A stretch of 64,000 bases of DNA, taken from contig JAWKLK010000001.1 of assembly GCA_041392785.1 (NCBI GenBank), positions 496,001 to 560,000 of the forward strand. Direction: 5' to 3'. Numbering within the stretch: the stretch's first letter is position 1; every line of letters begins with the position of its first letter. Below the pieces are notes generated by a model. That model did no database searches and had not been told where the DNA came from. It saw nothing but the letters and a program-made list of their open reading frames with translations. This DNA comes from OLB9 sp041392785 (lineage in GTDB: Bacteria > Bacteroidota > Bacteroidia > Chitinophagales > Saprospiraceae). The translations under genes were made by a program, and so were the position numbers. This document shows, piece by piece, positions 1-8,618 of the stretch.

Positions 1-915
1 GCCTACGCCTATTGCGACAAGATCTTGATTGTAATTGGATTTCCGTTTATATGGATCCATCATATCTATCGCTTTTACAGTGAGCAATGACTCAAGGGTC
101 CCCACCAATGCAAACATGATAACATATTTGATAAATATACCCTGCGAAGCAAAACCACCAAAGTTGACATTGAGATGCAAGCTTTCCATTAGATTTCCGA
201 TATGCACTAAAGCATAAGTGGGTTCTGTGTGTTGAAAATCCATTATCAATTCTGCTGGCACAGCTATAAGTAACACAATTAATGGTGCGGGCATTTTGCC
301 AATCATTGTTTTTTTGAAATAAGGCCATCCCATCATAACGGCCAAACTGACAGTACCAATTAGAGCGCCTCTAGGATCCATATTGGCAAACATCGATGGG
401 ATGGAAGTGATAAGTTCTATAGGGCCTTTACCCTTCATTAAATTGGGGTCAACATTCAGCAAAACAGGTAATTGTTTTGCAATGATGATGATTCCTATGG
501 CTGCTAGCATACCGTGGATAGCCGATAGTGGAAAAAAATCAGCCAGTTTTCCAAACTTTAATACACCAAATAAAATCTGTACTAAAGCTGCCACAAGCAT
601 AGCTCCAAGTGCAAGATGCCACCCAGTTTCGCCTCCTCCAAAATCTGCAACTGCGCCTGCCACAATCACGATAAGGCCTGCTGCCGGTCCTTTGATAGTC
701 AGTCGACTACCCATAAAAAGACTTACTACCATGCCACCAATGATTGCAGTTATCAAACCCATGATAGGGGGAAAATCAGATGCCTTTGCTATGCCCAAAC
801 TCAAAGGCAATGCCAGTAAAAATACAATAAAACCAGAAATGGCATCACTAGAAAAATTTTCTTTAAGCCCTTCCAAACCATCTTTTGGAATGAACTTTGC
901 ATAATTTTGACTCAT
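1..915 (-). CDS. SulP family inorganic anion transporter (partial, 3' end outside window)
   Basis: The minus strand is open without a stop from an ATG at 915 to the window edge (305 codons), so the C-terminus is missing. The protein begins MSQNYAKFIPKDGLEGLKEN and continues with ALPLSLGIAKASDFPP and SRLTIKGPAAGLIVI, the N-terminal signature of SulP/SLC26 transporters. Several hydrophobic membrane segments follow. SulP proteins of this type import sulfate or bicarbonate across the inner membrane. The STAS domain that many carry would lie beyond the window, and the substrate cannot be told from this part. The family call is sure; the exact ion is not. Confidence 0.9.
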   Translation of the reverse strand, partial: MSQNYAKFIPKDGLEGLKENFSSDAISGFIVFLLALPLSLGIAKASDFPPIMGLITAIIGGMVVSLFMGSRLTIKGPAAGLIVIVAGAVADFGGGETGWHLALGAMLVAALVQILFGVLKFGKLADFFPLSAIHGMLAAIGIIIIAKQLPVLLNVDPNLMKGKGPIELITSIPSMFANMDPRGALIGTVSLAVMMGWPYFKKTMIGKMPAPLIVLLIAVPAELIMDFQHTEPTYALVHIGNLMESLHLNVNFGGFASQGIFIKYVIMFALVGTLESLLTVKAIDMMDPYKRKSNYNQDLVAIGVG

Positions 916-989
916 AAAAAATCACTAATTAATGAAAAAATATTAATGCAGGAAAACCCTGCGTCTTCACAAATTTTAACTTCAACTAA

Positions 990-1367
990 TTAGTGGTCAA
1001 ATTTCCATGAGTGAAAAAGTATTATCAAAGAAATGTATTGTGCGGCGTAATTGTCAGTAAAACACTTTCCAAAACGAGTGTAATTTAAAGCATTGTCGAG
1101 ATGCTTGCCAATACATAATAGGGGATAAATTGGGGAAAGATTTTGTGATAAACCTTTATTTGTTTCTTCTGATGTTTCATTTTCCTCTGTAATTTCGTAG
1201 GGTAAGTTACAGTTAAAAATACTGCTGTTAGGAATATCTCCTAATCTCAAGTAGATAACCATACCTTTGTCTCGTGTGGCCTTGATGCACGCGTCTGCCT
1301 TTACAGGCAATGCTGCCAAATTCACATAAAACAGAGTTAAAAAGAGTATTTTCAACAATCTTTGCAT
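990..1367 (-). CDS. Small secreted protein, FHSxW family (copy 1)
   Basis: I chose the ATG at 1367, which gives 125 residues beginning MQRLLKILFLTLFYVNLAAL, a clear signal peptide. An upstream extension to 1517 would bury the signal sequence. The C-terminus reads LIILFHSWKFDH, close to the VLYPFHSFW and LVLFPFHSFW ends of the proteins at 1527-1877 and 5424-5774. Two cysteines lie near the signal cleavage site and two more further on. I do not recognise the family. It is probably periplasmic or outer-membrane associated. It is the most diverged of the three copies. Confidence 0.5.
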   Translation of the reverse strand: MQRLLKILFLTLFYVNLAALPVKADACIKATRDKGMVIYLRLGDIPNSSIFNCNLPYEITEENETSEETNKGLSQNLSPIYPLLCIGKHLDNALNYTRFGKCFTDNYAAQYISLIILFHSWKFDH

Positions 1368-1526
1368 CCCTAATTTGATGTTTGCCTTTTTTAAAATTTC
1401 AGGTTTAAGATTTAATTCTAATAAAACATGAAGTACCCAATAATTGTCATTTTGCAAAAAATGAAATGTATTGATAATATCTGCATCATGATGGTTGTCT
1501 CTATCAAAGGACAACACTGAGTGAAA

Positions 1527-1877
1527 TTACCAAAAACTATGGAAGGGATACAAAACCTGACGAAGGTGAGAATGGATGAAATAAGCTTGTGATTGGACTT
1601 TGTCTGAAATAAAGATTTGATCTGTAATCAGAGAATCATTATCACTTATACAACAATGTACTGATGGAAAATAATCTTCAAATAGGCTAATTTGGTCAAA
1701 GCCCTTTATGTCATTTTTTGACTCTGCAAATGCATTTAAGCCATTATCACATTTTGCAGATAGATGGTGAGTATTACTACCAAGGACATTCGATAGCATA
1801 GATGAACTCAATGCCATCAACATGCTCCATAGCGTGACAACCGCAAATAAAATAACTATGTTCCTTTTTAGTTTCAC
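1527..1877 (-). CDS. Small secreted protein, FHSFW family (copy 2)
   Basis: A 116-residue protein starting with GTG at 1877, with an N-terminal hydrophobic segment containing TLWSM and a C-terminus VLYPFHSFW. It shares length, the LW(S/T)M motif in the signal region and the final PFHSFW with the 115-residue protein at 5424-5774. A -7 box TAAGTTTG (minus strand, 1889-1882) ends only four bases before the GTG, so the message is probably leaderless. A CC pair and several His residues (VHCC, FIHSH) could bind metal, but this is inference. Function unknown. Confidence 0.6.
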   Translation of the reverse strand: MKLKRNIVILFAVVTLWSMLMALSSSMLSNVLGSNTHHLSAKCDNGLNAFAESKNDIKGFDQISLFEDYFPSVHCCISDNDSLITDQIFISDKVQSQAYFIHSHLRQVLYPFHSFW

Positions 1878-1974
1878 GATGCAAACTTACATTGATTTGT
1901 AATTTTGATTTGTAATTTTTTGTTAAACATTTATTAAATTTATGGAAAATTATTGAGTCATAGTGATAAAGGCT

Positions 1975-2201
1975 TCAATGTCATTTAGTTAAGATTTATT
2001 TTGAGCTTGCTTTGTGTAACATCTCGCATTGGAATGCTCTAACTTTTAGGATTTCTCAGACATGCTTTTTCTATCGCCATGATCATCAATGGTTAATTTT
2101 TAGGGTTTTTCCTTGGTGATAGATGCACTTATGACTCTTTGCATTTTAGGGGAAAGTATTGGATTTAAACTAAAAGAAATTCCTTAACTAAACGACATTG
2201 A
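1975..2201. mobile_element. MITE-like element with 19-bp terminal inverted repeats
   Basis: TCAATGTCATTTAGTTAAG at 1975-1993 is repeated in inverted orientation at 2183-2201 as TCAATGTCGTTTAGTTAAG, 18 of 19 bases identical. The 227-bp element holds no ORF of note. The size and paired ends fit a miniature transposable element or an internally deleted insertion sequence. I did not find a convincing target duplication next to the ends. The element lies in the 650-bp gap between the small gene at 1527-1877 and the antiporter gene. Confidence 0.5.
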
Positions 2202-2327
2202 TAAAACTTGTAATATATTAAATGCTTATATTACTTCTTTGGAATATTTTCATGCAAATCGTATTTTACATTGTCAAATTTGAATATAAGCCTTCTTACA
2301 ACTATGTGATTATAGATGATGGTTTTT

Positions 2328-2390
2328 CAAGTGAGAATGTAGGGATGAAAGGAAGTTTGGCAAGGCCGTACGCCCTTTGTTCCCTCACTT
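2328..2390. other. GC-richer structured intergenic element
   Basis: AAGTGAG at 2329-2335 pairs with CTCACTT at 2384-2390. The sequence between carries further complementary blocks (AGGG with CCCT, AAGG with CCTT around the palindrome CCGTACGG-like core near 2365-2372). It is noticeably richer in G and C than its surroundings. TTCAAGTGA recurs as a direct repeat near 2400-2407. It may be a second repeat element or a structured RNA in the 3' region of the antiporter transcript. The rest of 2202-2526 shows nothing else I can name. Confidence 0.3.
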
Positions 2391-2526
2391 AAACTCTATT
2401 CAAGTGATGACATTTCGAAAGCTCTTTAACCACTGAAAAGTTCTTTATTTTTTATCTCAAATTTTTTTATATTACTGATTTACAATTGTATAACTAATGA
2501 AATCGGATGAATATCCCCTGTTTACT

Positions 2527-3897
2527 CTAATTTGGTTTTGTTCCTAAAGCATCATGTTTGGCTTTACAGTTTTCTACGGGACATTCCTTGACGGGCTCTT
2601 TATGCATTTTATTATCTTCGGGTTCCCATCCCATAATAAGATACAAAGCAAAGAAGCCTACGATATATGCCAATATGACATACCATCCCTTTGAGATCCA
2701 TTTACCTACATTTCTAGCTTCGGGATATTTGTTGGTAATGGCTACACCTGCAGATGAACCAAACCATATCATAGATCCTCCGAATCCCACGCTATAGGCA
2801 AGAATACCCCAATCAAAATGCCCTTGCTCCAGGCATAGTTTTGTCAGAGGAATATTATCAAATACTGCTGACACAAAGCCCAAAATGAAAGCTGTGACCC
2901 AAGATGCATTGGGTAAGGTTTCTACTGGCATCAAAGACGCTGCAGTCACAAGGCATAATAAAAATATACTACCCTTTATCGAAGCCGAAACTTCGTGCCA
3001 TGGCATTTTTCTGAAGGTAGCACCAATGAAGATGGCAACCCACACACCCAGAGCCGGCATATCATAATAGATATTTGATAAAATGGCACCCACTAAAATC
3101 GATGACGATCCATAGCTCCGAAATCTATCTTGACATTTTTTATAGGGTCGGCTAATATTCTTTGGTAATTGTCTTGTTGTCTGGCACCAAACCAAACGAT
3201 GATTGCTAATGTCTACAAAAGCTGCAACGTAGGCGTGCAATACATTAAATGCAGATACTCCATCAATCCACATCATAGTAGTGGTAGTGTCTCCTACTAT
3301 GCTACCTGATCCACCTGCATTGCTAGCCGCCACTAATCCCGAAATATAACCTATGTGAACTTTTCCTTTAAAAACTACCATCGCTATCGTGCCGCCTATC
3401 ATAGCAGCTGCAATGTTGTCTAAAAAGGAGGAAATGATAAATACAAAAACCAATAATAAAGCTGGACCTTTCCAATCATCTGGCAAATATTTAGGTAGAA
3501 AATCCGGCACTCCAGAATCTTCAAATATTTTTGCTAAGACTCCAAATCCCAGCAATAATCCCAATAAATTAAGTAGTATGCCCCACTCTCCCTGTCTAAG
3601 ATGTTTGTCTTTAAGCTGATCAATGAGCGAATTTTCACCAAGAAAATGCTCTTGAAAAGGGTATCCAGATGTAAATATTAACTTATACAAAACAATGACA
3701 AATAGACCTATAACGGCTACTTCAAAAGTCTTGTGATGAAATATTGCAACACTGAATAATGTGAGCCCAAATAATATAAATTCAATCCTGATACCTGCTA
3801 TTTCATGAGCAGTACCACCTGTTGATGCCAATAAAAGGATTGGCATAAATAATAAAAGTATGAATGGCAAAGCCACCTTTAAACTTGAGTGCTTCAT
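2527..3897 (-). CDS. NhaD/ArsB (ion transporter superfamily) antiporter with an internal out-of-frame segment
   Basis: A 456-residue integral membrane protein with about 11 hydrophobic segments. SSFLDNIAAAMIGGT and FVSAVFDNIPLTKL are the paired DN motifs of the two inverted halves of the ion transporter superfamily, and NAGGSGSIVGDTTTTM is typical of NhaD-like sodium/proton antiporters. Some databases label close relatives citrate transporter. It is the last gene of an operon with the genes at 4894-5346 and 3915-4892 (17-bp gap to TerC). Residues of roughly 3105-3210 are read in the wrong frame between two opposite single-base shifts. The C-terminal tail is hydrophilic and contains CPVENC. 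Confidence 0.75.
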   Translation of the reverse strand: MKHSSLKVALPFILLLFMPILLLASTGGTAHEIAGIRIEFILFGLTLFSVAIFHHKTFEVAVIGLFVIVLYKLIFTSGYPFQEHFLGENSLIDQLKDKHLRQGEWGILLNLLGLLLGFGVLAKIFEDSGVPDFLPKYLPDDWKGPALLLVFVFIISSFLDNIAAAMIGGTIAMVVFKGKVHIGYISGLVAASNAGGSGSIVGDTTTTMMWIDGVSAFNVLHAYVAAFVDISNHRLVWCQTTRQLPKNISRPYKKCQDRFRSYGSSSILVGAILSNIYYDMPALGVWVAIFIGATFRKMPWHEVSASIKGSIFLLCLVTAASLMPVETLPNASWVTAFILGFVSAVFDNIPLTKLCLEQGHFDWGILAYSVGFGGSMIWFGSSAGVAITNKYPEARNVGKWISKGWYVILAYIVGFFALYLIMGWEPEDNKMHKEPVKECPVENCKAKHDALGTKPN

Positions 3898-3914
3898 AAT
3901 GTTTTGTTCTAGTT

Positions 3915-4892
3915 CTAAGTATTGTTGGTTTCATTAACAGATGCACCATGGGTCTGGGCATATCTTCTTGAAAAAAATATACTTACTAAAATCGACGAAA
4001 GGATAATGAACAATGACAATCCTAGAGACAAATGATAATGATTGGACAAAATCAACTTTATACCAACGTAAATCAAGATTACCACTAAACCATACTTGAG
4101 ATAATGGAATGAATCCAGCATGTTTGCAATGAAAAAATACATGGATCTCAATCCTAAAATAGCAAAAATATTAGATGTAAAAACTAGAAAAGGATCCCTT
4201 GTGATACTTAAAATAGCAGGAATACTGTCCATCGCAAATAAAATATCAGTAAATTCTATCAATACCAATGCCAACAACAATGGTGTAGCTATGTACATAC
4301 CATTTCTTTTGATGATAAACATTTCATTGTGTACCCTACCCGTCACAGGGATAATCTTACGCAATGACTTGTATACCCATGATTTTTTCGGATCAAATTC
4401 CTTTTCATCTTCATCTGAAAATGCCATCTTTATTGCGGTAATGATAAGAAAACCACCAAAAACATATGTTGCCCAACTAAATTTTTCAATAATCACGACT
4501 CCAAAAAGAATCATCAGTGCTCTAAAAATGATTGCTCCCAAAATACCCCAAAAGAGCACCCGGTGTTGGTATTTCAATGGTATCTTGAACGACCTGAAGA
4601 TCATGGCTATCACAAATATGTTGTCTACACTCAGGCTGAGTTCTACGATGTACCCAGTGAGATATTCGATCATTGCCTGAAAAGGCTGACTCGTTTTTGT
4701 GGTTCCAGTATCAAAACCTCTAGCATATATCCAATAAATTACCAGTGAAAATAGAAGTGCCAAAGATACCCATATGGCGGACCATCGAGCTGCACTTTTA
4801 TTAGAAACTTGTTTGGTATTTTTATTGAAAACACCGAGGTCAATAGCCAAACAGGCTACAATGAAAATTGAAAAATATATCCAGAGCATCAT
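3915..4892 (-). CDS. TerC/Alx family membrane protein, probable manganese exporter
   Basis: A 325-residue polytopic membrane protein. The motifs ELSLSVDNIFVIAMIF and DILFAMDSIPAILSITRDPF, with SNIFAILGLRSMYF after them, are diagnostic of the TerC/Alx family, whose paired acidic residues sit in the membrane. Characterised members export Mn2+ or protect against tellurite and alkaline stress. The start codon lies one base after the stop of the gene at 4894-5346, and the antiporter gene follows at 17 bp. This suggests a cation-homeostasis operon. Confidence 0.92.
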   Translation of the reverse strand: MMLWIYFSIFIVACLAIDLGVFNKNTKQVSNKSAARWSAIWVSLALLFSLVIYWIYARGFDTGTTKTSQPFQAMIEYLTGYIVELSLSVDNIFVIAMIFRSFKIPLKYQHRVLFWGILGAIIFRALMILFGVVIIEKFSWATYVFGGFLIITAIKMAFSDEDEKEFDPKKSWVYKSLRKIIPVTGRVHNEMFIIKRNGMYIATPLLLALVLIEFTDILFAMDSIPAILSITRDPFLVFTSNIFAILGLRSMYFFIANMLDSFHYLKYGLVVILIYVGIKLILSNHYHLSLGLSLFIILSSILVSIFFSRRYAQTHGASVNETNNT

Positions 4893-4893
4893 A

Positions 4894-5346
4894 TTATTTT
4901 GCTATACAACTTTTAATTTTACTTTCCCAATCCACTACATCCAAAATTTCCGATTCATCAAATTTTACATTGCTATCATGACCGAAGAGTGGAATTGTAT
5001 ATTTACCTAAAGAGCTATCTATGATCTGCAAACTTGCCGAAGTTATTGAGGTTGTGTTTCCAGACTCAAAATTTCGCAATACTGTGCAGGTGGTACCGTT
5101 TTTCAGTGGAATCGTCATCAAAGGCTCACCTGATTTCTTTGCGTACAATGTCTTGCCATTAACATCCAACGCTAGATATGATTCTGAAAAAGCCATTTGT
5201 TGATCGATCTTTCCAGATTGATTTTTTATAGACTGAAGGAAATCATTGAACTCTGAAGAGATAGTTTTTTTTCTATTTATTGAGAAATATATTACCGGAA
5301 CTAGTACTAATGCTGCTAAGATAATATTAATAATAACAGAAAACAT
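4894..5346 (-). CDS. Hypothetical membrane-anchored protein upstream of TerC
   Basis: A 150-residue protein with one N-terminal membrane helix (about residues 4-23) followed by the basic stretch NRKKT and a soluble domain of about 120 residues. No known motif is visible. It is separated by one base from the TerC-like gene, so both are probably co-transcribed and translationally coupled. It may be an accessory protein of the cation transporters, but this rests on position only. The soluble domain would face the cytoplasm by the positive-inside rule. Confidence 0.65.
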   Translation of the reverse strand: MFSVIINIILAALVLVPVIYFSINRKKTISSEFNDFLQSIKNQSGKIDQQMAFSESYLALDVNGKTLYAKKSGEPLMTIPLKNGTTCTVLRNFESGNTTSITSASLQIIDSSLGKYTIPLFGHDSNVKFDESEILDVVDWESKIKSCIAK

Positions 5347-5423
5347 ATTTTATTTTTTTTGATTTTTATTGAAAATGTATTGTCATCGATGCTGTGCATT
5401 CATTTAAATGCAACATTTTCAAT

Positions 5424-5774
5424 CTACCAAAAACTATGAAATGGAAATAATACAAGTCGATTCAGCAAAGTACTGAATACACTTATTTCGTTCCACAATT
5501 CTGAAACACGTAATATTTTTACAGAAAATATACTTTGTATTTTCTGTAAAATTGGGGAATCACTAACATAAAAATAAGGCGCATTTACCTTTTCTCCGAA
5601 GTTGACATTTGTTTTAGAATCAGAAATACCTTCAGCACGAAATCCCTCCTTTTTTGTGAATTGCACTAGTTTTTTACCATAGCAAAGTATAGGTGCACTA
5701 GGTTGTACGGCCAAAGACATAGTCCATAGGGACACTATCAAACTCCAAATAAGAAATTTAAATTGCAATTTCAC
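5424..5774 (-). CDS. Small secreted protein, FHSFW family (copy 3)
   Basis: I chose the GTG at 5774, giving 116 codons including the stop. The signal region contains SLWTMSLA and the C-terminus is LVLFPFHSFW. A -7 box TACCTTTG (minus strand, 5786-5779) overlaps the in-frame upstream ATG at 5792, which excludes that start, and ends four bases before the GTG. The gene at 1527-1877 has exactly the same spacing. Both genes would then be leaderless and GTG-initiated. Homology to copy 2 is visible in the signal region and the last ten residues. The function is unknown. Confidence 0.6.
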   Translation of the reverse strand: MKLQFKFLIWSLIVSLWTMSLAVQPSAPILCYGKKLVQFTKKEGFRAEGISDSKTNVNFGEKVNAPYFYVSDSPILQKIQSIFSVKILRVSELWNEISVFSTLLNRLVLFPFHSFW

Positions 5775-5831
5775 AGCACAAAGGTACTGCACTTTTAGTA
5801 ATTCATTTACAATAAATTGTTAACCAAACTA

Positions 5832-6527
5832 TTATTGATTTTCTTCAATAAATTTGTCAATATTTGGTCTCGTTCCGAATACCAACAGTAAATCATCTGA
5901 TTCGAAAGTATAGACAGAGTGAATGATCCCATATACATTCTTTTCTACATAGGTGCTACCTAAATAGTTATCTTTTCTTTGTGGCTTTATGACGGTGACG
6001 ATATGAGCTTTATACTTATTCTTTATGTCTATTTCACTTAATGTTTTTCCTATTATTTTTTCTGGTATTTTTACTTCCACTATTTCGTAATCATTGTATA
6101 AATCCATAGATTTTACTGCACCTTTTGTCATAATTCTATTTGACAGGTCATGCGCATACTCTGCCTCAGGCTCAATGATTTCCTCAATATGCATGGCTTC
6201 AAGTACCGTTCTGTGGAGTGGTGACAATGAACGAACAATAATCCTTCCCTTATAATATTTTCGAACCAATGCTGTGGTAGTGATGGAAGCTCCAATGTTT
6301 TCGCCGATAGCTACTATGATGAGATCACAATCGTCTATCGGCATAAAATTAATGGAAGATTCTTCCGCAGTGTTCAGACCTAAGGCGTGATTTATTTTAT
6401 GATGGAGCTGATCTATCTTCTCAGAATTTTTATCAATACCGAAAACCTCATTCCCATCTTCGGCCAGTTTTACAGCTAAATTGCCTCCAAAATTGCCTAA
6501 TCCGATCACAATAATCTTCTGTTTCAT
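5832..6527 (-). CDS. TrkA/KtrA-type potassium channel regulatory subunit
   Basis: A 231-residue cytoplasmic protein. The N-terminal RCK_N Rossmann domain has GLGNFGGNLA as the dinucleotide-binding loop and GIDKN at the end of the second strand. The C-terminal RCK_C domain starts near residue 140 (EIVEVKIPEKIIGKTLSEID). Proteins of this kind bind ATP/ADP or NAD(H) and gate the TrkH/KtrB pore. It follows the pore gene at 12 bp on the same strand, the usual operon order reversed. The length is that of single-RCK KtrA rather than the double-RCK E. coli TrkA. Confidence 0.93.
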   Translation of the reverse strand: MKQKIIVIGLGNFGGNLAVKLAEDGNEVFGIDKNSEKIDQLHHKINHALGLNTAEESSINFMPIDDCDLIIVAIGENIGASITTTALVRKYYKGRIIVRSLSPLHRTVLEAMHIEEIIEPEAEYAHDLSNRIMTKGAVKSMDLYNDYEIVEVKIPEKIIGKTLSEIDIKNKYKAHIVTVIKPQRKDNYLGSTYVEKNVYGIIHSVYTFESDDLLLVFGTRPNIDKFIEENQ

Positions 6528-6539
6528 GTTATGCTAAGA

Positions 6540-8384
6540 TTAATTTATAAATACATTTTCTTTAGGGTAATATGGTTCTATCTGCTTTTTAGGCTTCACT
6601 ATTTGACCTATAACTCCAACGAGTAAGGTCAGAAAACTTACTCTACCCAAAAACATTAAAAAAATAATAACAATACGAGATTCTACTGTGAGCTTCCCCG
6701 TAATTCCTAAACTTAAACCCACTGTAGAATATGCTGATATACATTCAAATAATATATCCCTGAAAAGTAGATCATTATTAAAAAACGATATCAGAAATGT
6801 ACCAAAACTTATAGCAAAAATAGATAGAAGGATCACTGCATTAACCTGATTTAGTGCTAATGCAGGTACTTCCTTTCTTTTTACTATATTGATACTTTTA
6901 CCCAATATCTGATTCCATATATTCAAAACTGCCAACGCAAAAGTAGTCGTTTTTACACCTCCTCCTGTAGATCCTGGTGATGCTCCAATCCACATTAATG
7001 CCATAATAAGCATCATAGCAGGAACACCCAATTGTGACATATCCACATTATTAAATCCGGCTGTTCTGGCGGTCGTAGAATTAAAAAATGCCACTATCCA
7101 TTTTCCCAAAAATCCGTGTTTTGCATTTGTTCCATAATACTCTGCTGCATAGAATAGTATCGTTCCTGAAACCAGAAGTATAATCGTTGTATTCACTACC
7201 AAATACGTATTGATACTTATTCTATTTAATCCTTTAGGACTTGAAATCAAACTCTTTAGATTTTTACCCCTGAAGGTTTTCAATATTTTATTTTTTAGAA
7301 ATGTATAATGGTTTATAATCACTAAATATCCCAAACCACCTGTAATGACAAGCCATGATACAGTAAGTTGAAGCCAATAATTAAACTCTACATTGCTCTC
7401 ATATAACGAGTTGGACATGGTTGAAAATCCAGCATTACAAAATGCTGAAACCCCATGGAAAACAGAAAAAAACAAATTTCCATTTGGATGCATATCATCT
7501 CCCATTACTGAAAAATAAATCAAAAAAGCGCCTATACTTTCAACTAAAAGTGTGATAGTCACAATCTTAAATAATGTAGAAAATGTATTATTGTTATCCA
7601 TTTCTTTAATCATCTCTGACACCATCATTCTATTTTTAAAGCTAGATGATGTGGTAAATACCATCGAAAAGATATTAGTTATAGTCAAAATACCTAAACC
7701 TCCTAGCTGAATTAGGACAAGAATAATCAATTGTCCTAAAAATGTAAAATCCTTTCCTGTATCCAATACAGCAAGACCAGTCACTGTCACCGCACTCGTG
7801 GATGTAAATAATGCCTCTAAGAATGTCAACTGTTTTGTCGATGAGTAAGGCAACAAAAGGCAAAATGCACCAAATAATATAAGAAACAAAAAACTTAGAA
7901 CAAAAAGTAAACTAGGATGAATATTGGAATTTCCTAAATTAGAAATTTTATAAGAAACTGCCATAAAGGCAATAATAACAGCAAAAAACATCTGGATACT
8001 ATATACATCCATATACGAACCCAGCAAATTCGTCATCCAAAATAAGGATATCACAAAATACAGTACTGATGCTAAGATAAAAATGCCCCGAGCCAATTTG
8101 ACAAACTTCTTACTTTCAATCAAAAACAAATATATGCTCATGATTATAGATAGTAGGCTAAAGACAAGGTTTATGGGTTTATAAATCACATCAAACAACT
8201 GAAATTCGCCGCCTACAACCCCATGATTCAAAATAAGCCCAATAATGACAAATATTGAGAAAACAAAAAATATATTTACAAACTTTGAAAAATGTCGTCT
8301 GCCAAATTGAATAAAAGGCTTCATCAATAATGTAGATACTATATATGAAAGAGCAAAGCTACAAAAGCTTCGCATTTTTTTCAT
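6540..8384 (-). CDS. TrkH/KtrB-type potassium uptake pore protein
   Basis: A 614-residue membrane protein. Four pore-loop filter segments are visible: SAVTVTGLAVLDTG, FHGVSAFCNAGFS, TARTAGFNNVDM and SAYSTVGLSLGIT, each with the conserved glycine. About 150 residues with extra hydrophobic segments precede the first pore loop, which makes the protein longer than Bacillus KtrB (about 450). This is common in Bacteroidota relatives. It forms a potassium uptake channel together with the regulatory protein encoded 12 bp downstream. A tandem start region (MKKMRSF) leaves a small uncertainty in the N-terminus. Confidence 0.93.
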   Translation of the reverse strand: MKKMRSFCSFALSYIVSTLLMKPFIQFGRRHFSKFVNIFFVFSIFVIIGLILNHGVVGGEFQLFDVIYKPINLVFSLLSIIMSIYLFLIESKKFVKLARGIFILASVLYFVISLFWMTNLLGSYMDVYSIQMFFAVIIAFMAVSYKISNLGNSNIHPSLLFVLSFLFLILFGAFCLLLPYSSTKQLTFLEALFTSTSAVTVTGLAVLDTGKDFTFLGQLIILVLIQLGGLGILTITNIFSMVFTTSSSFKNRMMVSEMIKEMDNNNTFSTLFKIVTITLLVESIGAFLIYFSVMGDDMHPNGNLFFSVFHGVSAFCNAGFSTMSNSLYESNVEFNYWLQLTVSWLVITGGLGYLVIINHYTFLKNKILKTFRGKNLKSLISSPKGLNRISINTYLVVNTTIILLVSGTILFYAAEYYGTNAKHGFLGKWIVAFFNSTTARTAGFNNVDMSQLGVPAMMLIMALMWIGASPGSTGGGVKTTTFALAVLNIWNQILGKSINIVKRKEVPALALNQVNAVILLSIFAISFGTFLISFFNNDLLFRDILFECISAYSTVGLSLGITGKLTVESRIVIIFLMFLGRVSFLTLLVGVIGQIVKPKKQIEPYYPKENVFIN

Positions 8385-8475
8385 TCATTGTGAAAATAAT
8401 ACAATTTTATTTGGATTTATTTTGATAAACAATTTCGAATAGAGAATATGGCTTTCTCATCTATGCCAATATCCG

Positions 8476-8483
8476 TATCTTTG
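8476..8483 (+). promoter_or_regulatory. -7 promoter box TATCTTTG for the CorB-like gene
   Basis: TATCTTTG matches the Bacteroidota -7 consensus TAnnTTTG and lies about 135 bases before the ATG at 8619. No clean TTTG at the -33 position is seen. The 234-bp gap between the divergent TrkH and CorB-like genes shows no other feature. Confidence 0.4.
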
Positions 8484-8618
8484 TCCTGAATATCGAAATT
8501 TAGAATATAATTTTATTTAATTGAATTCGCACTATTTCAAAAATAGTAAGCTAATTACATATTTTAATTTTCAATATTGTGTGTTCACTTTGTAACGAAA
8601 TTTTTTGGTTTTAATTCA

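Noticed and set aside
383..904. A 173-codon plus-strand ORF
   Set aside because: It is antisense to the SulP gene, whose frame is open over the whole stretch and shows family motifs.
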